From assembly GCA_019306185.1 (NCBI GenBank), contig JAFDMD010000007.1, positions 1-39,773 of the forward strand: a stretch of 39,773 nt of DNA, in the 5' to 3' direction. The translations under genes and the position numbers were made by a program. The notes beneath the pieces were generated by a model. It was not told the origin of the DNA and made no database searches. It saw only the letters and a program-made list of their open reading frames with translations. Source of the DNA: Deltaproteobacteria bacterium (GTDB taxonomy: Bacteria > Desulfobacterota > Desulfobacteria > Desulfobacterales > JAFDMD01). Of this stretch, positions 19,190 through 27,978 are shown one piece after another. Numbering within the stretch: the stretch's first letter is position 1; every line of letters starts with the position of its first letter.

Positions 19190-19896
19190 ATAAACGCCGT
19201 AAAATTAAACCATTTAAGCCAAATGTCCGTTTTTTGAAAACCGGCTTTTAAAAAACGTCGGTTATGATCCGAAATTGTTTCCGGTATTAAAACATTTTCC
19301 AAAGCCTCTCTTTTTTGGCTTATCTCAAGCTTGGAATACCCGTTTTCCTCTTTTAATTTATAATAAAAATCCTGTTGAAGTTTAGATATATCCTCTTTTT
19401 GATGTATAATTTTTTCCGCGGTTAAAAGTATTCCTCCGGGAATAAGAGCATCGTAAATTTTCTTTATCATAATCTTTCTTGCTTCAACCGGCAAAAATTG
19501 AAATATAAAGTTCGCCGCTATTACGGAGGACTTTTTTAAGTCTATTTTAAGAATATCTTTGCGGACAAATTTAATGTTATCGGTATCTTTTATTCGGTTT
19601 TTACAAATCTCAAGCATGGGCTCCGAATTATCTACGCATATCATTTTAAAAGGTCTATTATAAAAAATTTCGGAAAAAGCGGAACAAAAATTGCCGGTAG
19701 AACATCCCAAATCGTATATATAAGTATCTTTTGTATAAAATTTTTCCGCTATTTTTGCCTCTTTATCTATTATTTCGGAATAAAGCGGAACAGAACGCCG
19801 TATCATGTCGTCAAAAACTTCGGCTACCTTTTTGTTGAATTTAAACTTTTTTATCTCTTTTTGTCTTATGCCGTAGATGTTATCTTTTTGCTTCAT
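19177..19896 (-). CDS. cmoA: Carboxy-SAM synthase CmoA
   Basis: FNKKVAEVFDDMIRRSVPLYSEII...YDLGCSTGNFCSAFSEIF, VIAANFIFQFLPVEARKIMIKKIYDALIPGGILLTAEKI. Confidence 0.9.
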   Translation of the reverse strand: MKQKDNIYGIRQKEIKKFKFNKKVAEVFDDMIRRSVPLYSEIIDKEAKIAEKFYTKDTYIYDLGCSTGNFCSAFSEIFYNRPFKMICVDNSEPMLEICKNRIKDTDNIKFVRKDILKIDLKKSSVIAANFIFQFLPVEARKIMIKKIYDALIPGGILLTAEKIIHQKEDISKLQQDFYYKLKEENGYSKLEISQKREALENVLIPETISDHNRRFLKAGFQKTDIWLKWFNFTAFICIK

Positions 19897-19990
19897 AACT
19901 ATAATATAGTCGATACTGAAAAACTTAATAAAAGGTATAAAAAATCAACCTGTTATTTATCGCTCTGTTATTACTTCCTCGCTTTTCATT

Positions 19991-20086
19991 AAGGGATTTC
20001 TCCTCGCTCCGCTCGTCGAAATGACAAGCAAAAATAACTTATGTTAAATTTCCCCCGTCATTTCGAACCGAAGGGAGAAATCCCTT
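19991..20086. repeat. Dispersed palindromic element, GTCATTTCGA...GAGAAATCCCTT type
   Basis: Left arm AAGGGATTTCTCC...CGTCGAAATGAC (19991-) and right arm GTCATTTCGAACCGAAGGGAGAAATCCCTT (to 20086) are inverted copies; second copy at 32251-32360. Confidence 0.8.
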
Positions 20087-20315
20087 TATTATTGACTTAT
20101 GCCTTTACCGCGATTTGTTTTCTTTTGCGGCTATTCTTTATTATAATAGGCTGCATTTAATAAATTGCGCTAAAAGCGTCAACCTGATTTTTATGACCGA
20201 TTTTTTATTGCGTAAAAGCCATAGTTTTAATATGCGTATGCGAAAAAATAGTATTACAGCCTGATTACTATAAATTGATTGTAAAAGTATGCCATAAAGA
20301 ATGCTTAAGAAAGGA

Positions 20316-20503
20316 TATGTCCGAAGTTTATTTGCGTAGCGGCTCTTGTTGTCGAGGAAATAATTTTCGGCTGGTTTTGCGTAAAAAAGTGTGAACTATT
20401 TGAAAGCTGCGCATAGCGCAGCTTGAGTTTTCACACTTTTAGAAAAACAAAGCCGAAAATCCGAGACAACAAGCAAAAAGCGGAGCAAACAAACTCGGAC
20501 ATA
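20316..20503. repeat. ~188-nt imperfect inverted repeat / long hairpin element
   Basis: Ordered paired blocks: TATGTCCG/CGGACATA; CTTGTTGTC/GACAACAAG; ATTTTCGGCT/AGCCGAAAAT; AAAAGTGTGAA/TTCACACTTTT; AAGCTGCGC-ATA-GCGCAGCTT apex (20404-20424). Confidence 0.85.
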
Positions 20504-20625
20504 GCCGAATTGATTTAAATCGGCATACGCTTATTACTCAGTCCAACAAATCTTGTTAAATCATTGTATTGAAATCTATCTATATATGCGTATAAGTCCG
20601 CAAATCATAATATGTTTTGCCCCTT

Positions 20626-21324
20626 TTAATTTATAAGCGGCTTATTTTGCCTTATATCCGGCTTTCTTATATAAACGGGACTGACGTCGTAGAGGTTGTC
20701 TTTATTTTTTAAAAGAGGTTTTTTCGCAAGTTTTCCTATATATTCGGCTTTAATCGTATTAAAATCATCCGAAACAAATTTTGCGGATTCATTAAATATT
20801 GATTTTATTTTTTCTTTATAAGCGACAAGTCCGTCCCCTACAAATAAAGCGGGCTCTTTTATATGTTTTGCAATATCTTCTATGGAACCGGCTTGCTCTT
20901 TTATTTGAAGAGTTAAAATATTATTCCGATATTTATATCCGGCAAAATATACCTGATTTCTATAAGCGTCTATTACGGGACATATTAATATGTCCGTAAC
21001 CAAAGGAGCCGCAAGCGCTTTAAGGCTTGAAACGCCCGCCATTTTTATTCGGAGCGCATAAGCAAGCCCTTTTGCAAAAGCAAGCCCTATTCTTACTCCG
21101 GTAAAACTGCCGGGGCCGGCGCAAACTCCTATTCCGGATATATCGAATAAACCGACTTTTGCTTGCTCCAAAACCTTTTCGGTTAATTTTAGAATGCGCG
21201 TAGAATGGGTTGTTTTGCTTGTATCTTTTATTTGCGCAATAACCGAAAAATTTTTCAAAACCGATAAGCTTGCGTTAAAGGTTGTAGTATCAAACGATAG
21301 AACAAAATAATCTGATTTTTTCAA
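20626..21324 (-). CDS. tsaB: tRNA threonylcarbamoyladenosine biosynthesis protein TsaB
   Basis: (TTG)KKSDYFVLSFDTTTFNASLSVLK...STRILKLTEKVLEQAKV...GIGVCAGPGSFTGVRIGLAFAKGLAYAL. Track ORF start at 21420 overlaps lon; TTG at 21324 is more plausible. Confidence 0.88.
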   Translation of the reverse strand: MKKSDYFVLSFDTTTFNASLSVLKNFSVIAQIKDTSKTTHSTRILKLTEKVLEQAKVGLFDISGIGVCAGPGSFTGVRIGLAFAKGLAYALRIKMAGVSSLKALAAPLVTDILICPVIDAYRNQVYFAGYKYRNNILTLQIKEQAGSIEDIAKHIKEPALFVGDGLVAYKEKIKSIFNESAKFVSDDFNTIKAEYIGKLAKKPLLKNKDNLYDVSPVYIRKPDIRQNKPLIN

Positions 21325-21328
21325 TTTT

Positions 21329-23701
21329 TTATACGTCAAACGCCGTTTTAAGCGCCTCGTCCATATTTTTAATCGGTACAAACCGTATTTTTTCTTTAAC
21401 TTTATCCGGAAGCTTTTCAATCTCCTGCTCGTTTTTTTTCGGAATAATTATTGTTTTTATCCCCGCGCGCAAACCTCCGAGAGTTTTCTCCTTTAATCCG
21501 CCTATAGGAAGAACTCTTCCTCTTAAGGTTATTTCACCGGTCATAGCGACGTCTTTTGAAATCGGCTTTGAACTTAAGGCAGAAATAAGAGCCGTAGCCA
21601 TAGCTACGCCCGCCGAAGGTCCGTCTTTTGGTATTGCGCCTGCCGGAACATGTATATGAATATCGGTATTTTCAAAAAAATTCTTTTTCAAACCGTAATC
21701 TTCTAAATGCGCTCTGGCGTAACTTACCGCGGCTCTTGCGGATTCTTCCATAACGTCTCCGAGCTGTCCCGTTGTTATTAATTCGTTTTTGCCCGGAATC
21801 AAAGAAACCTCTATATAAAGAACTTCGCCGCCGGTTTGCGTCCATGCAAGCCCTGTAGCCACTCCTACTTGGCTTTCCTCTTTATCCATTTCCGGATAAT
21901 ATTTCGGCAGCCCGAGATAATTTTTTAATCCGCTTTCGGTTATATTTAAAGCGCCTTTTTTTCCTTCTACCGTTTTTCTTGCGATTTTTCTAAATATTTT
22001 GTTTAGCTGTCTTTCAAGATTTCTTACTCCGGCTTCGGAGGTATAGCCGTTGATTATAGCGAATAAGGCTTTTTCATTTACGGTTATTTTTCTTCTTTTA
22101 AGCCCGGCGTCCTCTTTTTGTCTTGGTATAAGATGACGTTTTGCTATCGCAACCTTCTCTTCTTCGGTATAGCCGGATAATTCTATTAATTCCATTCTAT
22201 CGAGAAGAGCCGGAGGTATTGTATCGGTTACGTTTGCGGTAAGTATAAACATTACTTTGGAAAGATCGAAGTTAAGGTTTACATAATGATCGCTAAATTC
22301 GGAGTTTTGCTCCGGATCAAGCGCTTCAAGCAAAGCGGAAGCCGGATCGCCTCGAAAATCGGCGCCTATTTTATCTATTTCGTCCATCATAAAAACCGGA
22401 TTCGAGCTGTTGCATTGTTTTAAACTTTGTAAAACTCTTCCGGGCAAGGAGCCTATATATGTTCTTCTGTGTCCTCTTATTTCAGCTTCGTCTTTTATGC
22501 CTCCCAAAGATATGCGGACAAACTTGCGCTTCATAGATTTTGCTATTGCCTTGCCCAAAGATGTTTTGCCTACGCCAGGAGGTCCTGTAAAGCATAAAAT
22601 GGGACCTTTCATGTCCGGATTTAATTTTTTAACGCTAAGATATTCTATAATTCTATCTTTAATATCCGATAATCCGTAATGATGTTTATCTAAAATTGCT
22701 TTCGATTTTTTTATATCGTAATTATCCTTTGTATATTTGCTCCATGGAAGCTCTACAAGCCAGTCCAAATATGTTCTTACGGTAGAGGCTTCCGAAGCTT
22801 CCGGATGCATCTGTTCCAAACGGGTTAATTGTTTTTCCGCCTCTTCTAATGCATGTTCGGGCATTTTTGCCTTTTTTATCTTTTTTTCGTATTCGATTAT
22901 CTCTTCATATTTCTCATCCGTTTCCCCAAGCTCTTTGTTAATTGCCCGCACCTGCTCTCTTAAAAAATAATCTCTCTGACTTTTTGTAATTTCCTCTCTA
23001 ACGTCCGCCTGTATTTTCGCCTGCATTTTGGAAAGCGAAACCTCTTTTGAAAGAAATCGGTTTACTTTTTTAAGACGCTTTATAGGGTCTATTATTTCCA
23101 AAATCATTTGGCATTCTTCGTTTCTTAATCTCAAATTTGTAGCGACTATATCCGCAAGTTTGCCCGGCTCGGTTATTTTGGCAAGAAGCGCCGATATCTC
23201 CCCGTTCATTTCTCCGTTTATATGAAGAATCTTTTCGCAGTTTTGACAAACCGTTCGCATAAGAGCCTGACTTGCAATATCTTTCGCCGATACTTTAGGC
23301 TCCTTTATGATTTGGACTTCAACCATAAAAAATTTTCTTTTTTTTCTATATTTTAATATTTGAGCTCTTACAATCCCGCGAACAAGAAGTTTTGTTTGTC
23401 CGTTGGGAATTTTAATTACGCGCAATATTTTGCATACGGTTCCCATAGTAAATATCGAATCGGCTTTGGGATCGTCTATTTCCGCATCTTTTTGCGTCGC
23501 CAAAAAGATAAAATTATCTTTTGATATAGCCCCGTCCACAGCGTTAATCGATTTATCTCGCCCTACAAAAAGCGGAAAAAGCATATCCGAAAAAACAACT
23601 ATATCTCTTACCGGAAGCAGAGGCATAACATTAGATATTTTATCTAAATCCTCTTCGGCAAAATTTAGTATGGGATCCGTGTCTGTTATAGATATAGTCA
23701 T
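21329..23701 (-). CDS. lon: ATP-dependent protease Lon
   Basis: GPPGVGKTSLGKAIAKSMKRKFVRISLGGIKDEAEIRGHRRTYIGSLPGRVLQSLK, GPSAGVAMATALISALS, TGEITLRGRVLPIGGLKEK. Confidence 0.97.
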   Translation of the reverse strand: MTISITDTDPILNFAEEDLDKISNVMPLLPVRDIVVFSDMLFPLFVGRDKSINAVDGAISKDNFIFLATQKDAEIDDPKADSIFTMGTVCKILRVIKIPNGQTKLLVRGIVRAQILKYRKKRKFFMVEVQIIKEPKVSAKDIASQALMRTVCQNCEKILHINGEMNGEISALLAKITEPGKLADIVATNLRLRNEECQMILEIIDPIKRLKKVNRFLSKEVSLSKMQAKIQADVREEITKSQRDYFLREQVRAINKELGETDEKYEEIIEYEKKIKKAKMPEHALEEAEKQLTRLEQMHPEASEASTVRTYLDWLVELPWSKYTKDNYDIKKSKAILDKHHYGLSDIKDRIIEYLSVKKLNPDMKGPILCFTGPPGVGKTSLGKAIAKSMKRKFVRISLGGIKDEAEIRGHRRTYIGSLPGRVLQSLKQCNSSNPVFMMDEIDKIGADFRGDPASALLEALDPEQNSEFSDHYVNLNFDLSKVMFILTANVTDTIPPALLDRMELIELSGYTEEEKVAIAKRHLIPRQKEDAGLKRRKITVNEKALFAIINGYTSEAGVRNLERQLNKIFRKIARKTVEGKKGALNITESGLKNYLGLPKYYPEMDKEESQVGVATGLAWTQTGGEVLYIEVSLIPGKNELITTGQLGDVMEESARAAVSYARAHLEDYGLKKNFFENTDIHIHVPAGAIPKDGPSAGVAMATALISALSSKPISKDVAMTGEITLRGRVLPIGGLKEKTLGGLRAGIKTIIIPKKNEQEIEKLPDKVKEKIRFVPIKNMDEALKTAFDV

Positions 23702-23963
23702 ATAATAATCTCCTGATTTTTTTCTTTTTTCATCTGTTTATTTCTTGCATTGATATTTTTGTTCTAATCTTTATTCCCGCTTTGCTGCTTTAAGACGAAC
23801 GGCAAAACAAATTATCTTTCGTTCCGTTTTATAAAGCGAGAAACTTTATTATTTTCTTTATATTTTTATAATCATACTTTATTATGTTTGGAATTCAACT
23901 AATGTTATTTAATATTTATCAATAGTTTCTTTTAGAAACGAGTTTTATTATAATCTAATCAAT

Positions 23964-24794
23964 ATGATTGCAATACTATTTTTTATTTTAGGCGGCTATA
24001 TCGGCAGTTTTCTTAACGTCTGTATTTACAGGCTTCCGCAAAACAGGTCGATAGTCGCGCCCCGCTCCTTTTGCCCCGAATGTAAAACTTATCTTAAATT
24101 TTATCATAATATTCCGATAATAAGTTATATTATTCTTAAAGGAGTATGCCCTTTTTGCAAAAAAAAAATATCCTTTTTATATATAACGGTAGAGCTGTTA
24201 ACCGGATTTTTTGCTTTATTATATTTCTTAAGATTCGGCTTTTCGCCGGATTTTGCATTTTTTTTTCTTTTTACAAGCCTGCTTATTATAATATCTTTTA
24301 TAGATCTTCAACGCGGCATAATTCCCAATTCCATAACCATTCCTTTTATTTTAATAGGTTTTGCTTTTTCTTTTGTTTTAAAAATAATTAAGCCTTTTGA
24401 CTCTTTTTTAGGAATCCTAACCGGCGCGGCGCTTCTTACGCTTGTAGCCGCAATTTATAAAGCGGTCGCAAAAAAAAACGGTATTGGCGAAGGAGATATT
24501 AAACTCTTAGCTATGATCGGCGCTTTTATAGGTTTTAAAGGGGTATTGTTTGCCGTTATTATAGGTTCTTTATCCGGCAGTATTACGGGAACGCTTGTTT
24601 TGATTATTATGAAAAAAAAGGATTCGGAACTTTTACGGCGTTTTTTATCGATAACCTCTTTTATGCCTACCAAAGCGCAAAATCCGGTTTCGCTTCCTTT
24701 TGCCCCTTTTTTATCCGCCGGCGCTTTATTATATATTTTTTTCGGCGATGCTTTGATTAATTGGTATATAAATTTTTTTGAAGGTTTTATGTAA
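23964..24794 (+). CDS. pilD: Prepilin leader peptidase / N-methyltransferase (PilD)
   Basis: GSFLNVCIYRLP, CPECKTYLKFYHNIPIISYIILKGVCPFCKKKI (two CxxC), GIGEGDIKLLAMIGAFIGFKG. Confidence 0.94.
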   Translation: MIAILFFILGGYIGSFLNVCIYRLPQNRSIVAPRSFCPECKTYLKFYHNIPIISYIILKGVCPFCKKKISFLYITVELLTGFFALLYFLRFGFSPDFAFFFLFTSLLIIISFIDLQRGIIPNSITIPFILIGFAFSFVLKIIKPFDSFLGILTGAALLTLVAAIYKAVAKKNGIGEGDIKLLAMIGAFIGFKGVLFAVIIGSLSGSITGTLVLIIMKKKDSELLRRFLSITSFMPTKAQNPVSLPFAPFLSAGALLYIFFGDALINWYINFFEGFM

Positions 24795-24811
24795 GAGGCT
24801 TTTAAAAAAAA

Positions 24812-24838
24812 TAGAGGCGTCGCAATGCAACGCCTCTA
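24812..24838. repeat. Palindrome with GCAATGC core, between convergent pilD and the HdrA-like gene; possibly a bidirectional terminator
   Basis: TAGAGGCGT-CGCAATGCA-ACGCCTCTA: 9-bp stem, 9-nt loop. Confidence 0.75.
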
Positions 24839-24855
24839 CCGTAAACCCAAAATCA

Positions 24856-27288
24856 TTAAGATTTTATAGAAAATAGAGGCTCCCGCTCTTTGTATTCGCA
24901 CCCTATTAAAGCCTCTTCAATCAGTTCCATAAGACTTTTTGAAATATCCTTTTTTTCTTCATCCAATATTTTTTCAAGGTCGTCTAAAGTAAAAATGGCT
25001 TTTTCGGTTTTAAAAAGATATTTTATCCTTGTTTTTAAAAATTCTTCCCGTAAAGCTTTTGTAAGGTCTTTATCATAATCTAATACCTGCGTATCGTCGC
25101 CTCTGTAATTATGTTCGTAAGGCAGTCTTAAGCTTGAGGCTATCATATGTCTTATGCGGCTGTTATATTTTATTACATCGTATATGCAGTTTAATTTTGC
25201 CTCGATTGAAGCGGTTCTACGAATGGGATCTAAATTTTCTATGGTTTTAACAAAATGATCGATTATAACCGCAAAATTTTCGACTCTTTTTATATCGGTA
25301 TGCGCCAAAGCTATTCTTCGTCTGTCGATTCCGCTTATTGTAAAAAGTTTTTTTATTGCGTTTACTCGACTCCAAGCATGATCTATGCCGTAAGAGTGAT
25401 GGCATGCATTCGGATCGCATCCTATTATTATAAGTCCGGGCGCGCCGGAAACAAAAGCTTTTGCAAATATCGAGGGGTCAAGCTGCCCGGCGCATGTAAT
25501 AGGAATAATATGCACTCTGTCGTCGTATTTGATCCCTTTTGTACCAGCATTATCAGCCGCCGGAGTTCCCGCCCACGCGCATGTAAGCGCTATTACCTGA
25601 TCCGATTCCATCTGACTTGCCAATACGGAAATTCCGTTTTCTTGACGCTCGCAGCTATTATTTTGCAGGGTTATCGCATTATACGGGCAGGATGCGGCGC
25701 ATGTTCCGCCTCCGCTGCAGCGCATAGGGTCTATTATTCTTGTTAAAGCGCCTCCTTCCGCTTGAGACACGCTTATGGACCCGTTTTCGCAAAGCTGTTC
25801 GCAAAGTCCGCATGCAACGCATTTTTCCGGGTCTATGAAGCTTATAACATCAGGTATTCTAAGACGTTTTAAGGGCGATTCCTTCAACATATCCGAAACT
25901 TTTCTTGCCGCTTGTCTGCCTTGAGTTAAAGAGCGACTTAAATCGCACGGATAAAATGCGCTTCCGGCAACGTAAGTCTCTTTGCATCCTATCATTTCGG
26001 GACGAACTTTAGGATCCGCCGAAAATATTAATTCTCCTTTAATATAAGATGAATTAATAAGTCTTATTGTTTCTGCGGATTTGGCTCCTATGTCTCTTTT
26101 GGGAGATAATACCGTCCAATCAAAAGATATATCTTTTTCTATGTTTGTTTTCGGATCGCAATAAACAATATATCCCTGCTGCAGTATAGGAGGCGTTATG
26201 TCCGAATACGGTATCCAAGATATTTTTAATTCTCTGCTCAGTTTTCGCTCCTCCGGGGTTAAGGGAATAGGAATTTTATGATTAAATAATATTGTCGCCT
26301 CGGAATTATGGTAGCTTTCTCTGATTCGCTTTGAAATTTTCCAAGCCGATTTAATAGAAAGTTTTGCAAATTCCGGCTGTTCTATTTCGTAATCGTTGAT
26401 TAAAAATACTATTTTTTTGTTTAACGCTCCGTTTTCATTTATATATTTTTCGATTTTATCCATACTAATTACGGATCCGCTTTTCTCTTTACATTCGGGC
26501 GAGGCGGACTGAAGATCTCCGTCCAAACAGACTATTATGGCGGAAACCGAATATATTGTATCTTCTTCGTTTCCAAAATTTTCAACCGATATTCCATATC
26601 CGCCGGTAACGCCGAATATGTTTTTAATTTTGCCTTCCTTTATAATTTCGGCGTTAGGGTCCTCTTTTATTTTTTCGATTGCGTTTTCTATAAATTTATC
26701 CTGATCTCTATCCCCGGGATACTTATTTCCGATATTTTCAAACGCTTTATCATAATCATCGATAAAATCGGATAAAATACATTTATGACCGTTTGCAAGA
26801 AGCTCCGCAGCCGCCGAATATAAAGCGGCTCCGTCTCCCAGTATCATAACCCGACCTTCCACGTTTGCGCTCTCTCTTTTCACAGGTTTTAAGGCATTAA
26901 TATCAGCTGCCGCCGATTTTATTAACTTTATGCTTTTTATCGCCTTTAATTCGGGACTAATATCCGATACGGAAGCGACATGCCCTCTGATATTAACAAT
27001 TTTTATTCTTTTTTTGGTAATCGGCGTATCTTTTAATTCATTCTCGAATTTTTTAAGCATAAGCCGTTCTTCGCAGCCCGCTATAACTATGCGGTTTAAA
27101 TTATTATCCGCTATCGCCTCTTTTATCTTTTCAATGCCCGGCTTTAAACAAGGATAAGGCATTATTTGGCTGCAACAAATAGCGGCGTCCTTTTTTAATT
27201 TATTATCAATTATATTTAAATCTATTTTCGGTTCTATTTTTTGACCGCATTTGCATATAAAAACGCCGGTTTTCGGATTGTTATTCAT
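24856..27288 (-). CDS. HdrA-like protein fused to an MvhD-like domain
   Basis: N-terminal FICKCGQKIEP; Rossmann-like MILGDGAALYSAAAELLANGHK; two 4Fe-4S clusters CVACGLCEQLC and CSGGGTCAASCPYNAI; MvhD-like CAWAGTPAADNAG...ITCAGQLDPSIFAKAFVSGAPGLIIIGCDPNACHHSYG. Confidence 0.8.
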   Translation of the reverse strand: MNNNPKTGVFICKCGQKIEPKIDLNIIDNKLKKDAAICCSQIMPYPCLKPGIEKIKEAIADNNLNRIVIAGCEERLMLKKFENELKDTPITKKRIKIVNIRGHVASVSDISPELKAIKSIKLIKSAAADINALKPVKRESANVEGRVMILGDGAALYSAAAELLANGHKCILSDFIDDYDKAFENIGNKYPGDRDQDKFIENAIEKIKEDPNAEIIKEGKIKNIFGVTGGYGISVENFGNEEDTIYSVSAIIVCLDGDLQSASPECKEKSGSVISMDKIEKYINENGALNKKIVFLINDYEIEQPEFAKLSIKSAWKISKRIRESYHNSEATILFNHKIPIPLTPEERKLSRELKISWIPYSDITPPILQQGYIVYCDPKTNIEKDISFDWTVLSPKRDIGAKSAETIRLINSSYIKGELIFSADPKVRPEMIGCKETYVAGSAFYPCDLSRSLTQGRQAARKVSDMLKESPLKRLRIPDVISFIDPEKCVACGLCEQLCENGSISVSQAEGGALTRIIDPMRCSGGGTCAASCPYNAITLQNNSCERQENGISVLASQMESDQVIALTCAWAGTPAADNAGTKGIKYDDRVHIIPITCAGQLDPSIFAKAFVSGAPGLIIIGCDPNACHHSYGIDHAWSRVNAIKKLFTISGIDRRRIALAHTDIKRVENFAVIIDHFVKTIENLDPIRRTASIEAKLNCIYDVIKYNSRIRHMIASSLRLPYEHNYRGDDTQVLDYDKDLTKALREEFLKTRIKYLFKTEKAIFTLDDLEKILDEEKKDISKSLMELIEEALIGCEYKEREPLFSIKS

Positions 27289-27302
27289 TTTTTTCTCCTT
27301 GT

Positions 27303-27896
27303 CTAATAAACCGTCGAAATACTTTTTTTGCGAACATTATCGAATATGCTCTCCATTTTGCTTGTAGGACATACCGTAACGCAGCAACCGCAGGCTACGC
27401 ATACGTCCGTAGGCGCCATAAAAGGAGCGCCTATTTTTTTACGAACTCCTCTATCGACTATCGATATTGCGGATAATCCTACCGCCTCTTCGCATATTCT
27501 TACGCAAAGTCCGCATAAGATGCAGGTTTCGGTCGGATCTTTTATTGCAAATCTTGTGGATGTTACCCCGTATTTTTTCGCCATATCGGCTATTTCGAAA
27601 CTTGCGGGACATGTGGAAAGAAGCATTTCAAATATCCATCTCCGGATATTGCTTATTTTATCGGTTTCGGTATATACGTTAAGCCCTTCCTGCGCCGGAT
27701 ATATACAAGACGCTACGGTTTTAGACCAATCTCCTTCTCTTAATTCCACCATGCAAAGTCTGCATGCGCCGCTTGGAGCTACCGCCTCGTGAAAACAAAG
27801 AGTCGGTATTTCGATATTATATTCTCTTGCGGTTTCGAGGATTGTCCATCCTTTCCGCGCCTTAACCTCTTTATCGTTAATTTTAAAACGAATCAT
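27303..27896 (-). CDS. 2Fe-2S/4Fe-4S iron-sulfur subunit (HoxU/NuoG N-terminal-like)
   Basis: PTLCFHEAVAPSGACRLCMVEL 2Fe-2S motif; CILCGLCVRICEEAVG and CVACGCCVTVCPTSKM. Confidence 0.86.
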   Translation of the reverse strand: MIRFKINDKEVKARKGWTILETAREYNIEIPTLCFHEAVAPSGACRLCMVELREGDWSKTVASCIYPAQEGLNVYTETDKISNIRRWIFEMLLSTCPASFEIADMAKKYGVTSTRFAIKDPTETCILCGLCVRICEEAVGLSAISIVDRGVRKKIGAPFMAPTDVCVACGCCVTVCPTSKMESIFDNVRKKSISTVY

Positions 27897-27978
27897 TATG
27901 TTGCGCCTCCGTATTCTCCGTACAGCGGATATCTTATCCTTTTTTAACGGAAAATATCCTGATTCTATCAGATGAAAT

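Noticed and set aside
25255-25746. 163-aa plus-strand ORF opposite the HdrA-like gene
   Set aside because: Antisense shadow; Tyr/Ser/Cys-rich with no recognisable domain, and the minus-strand gene is well supported.
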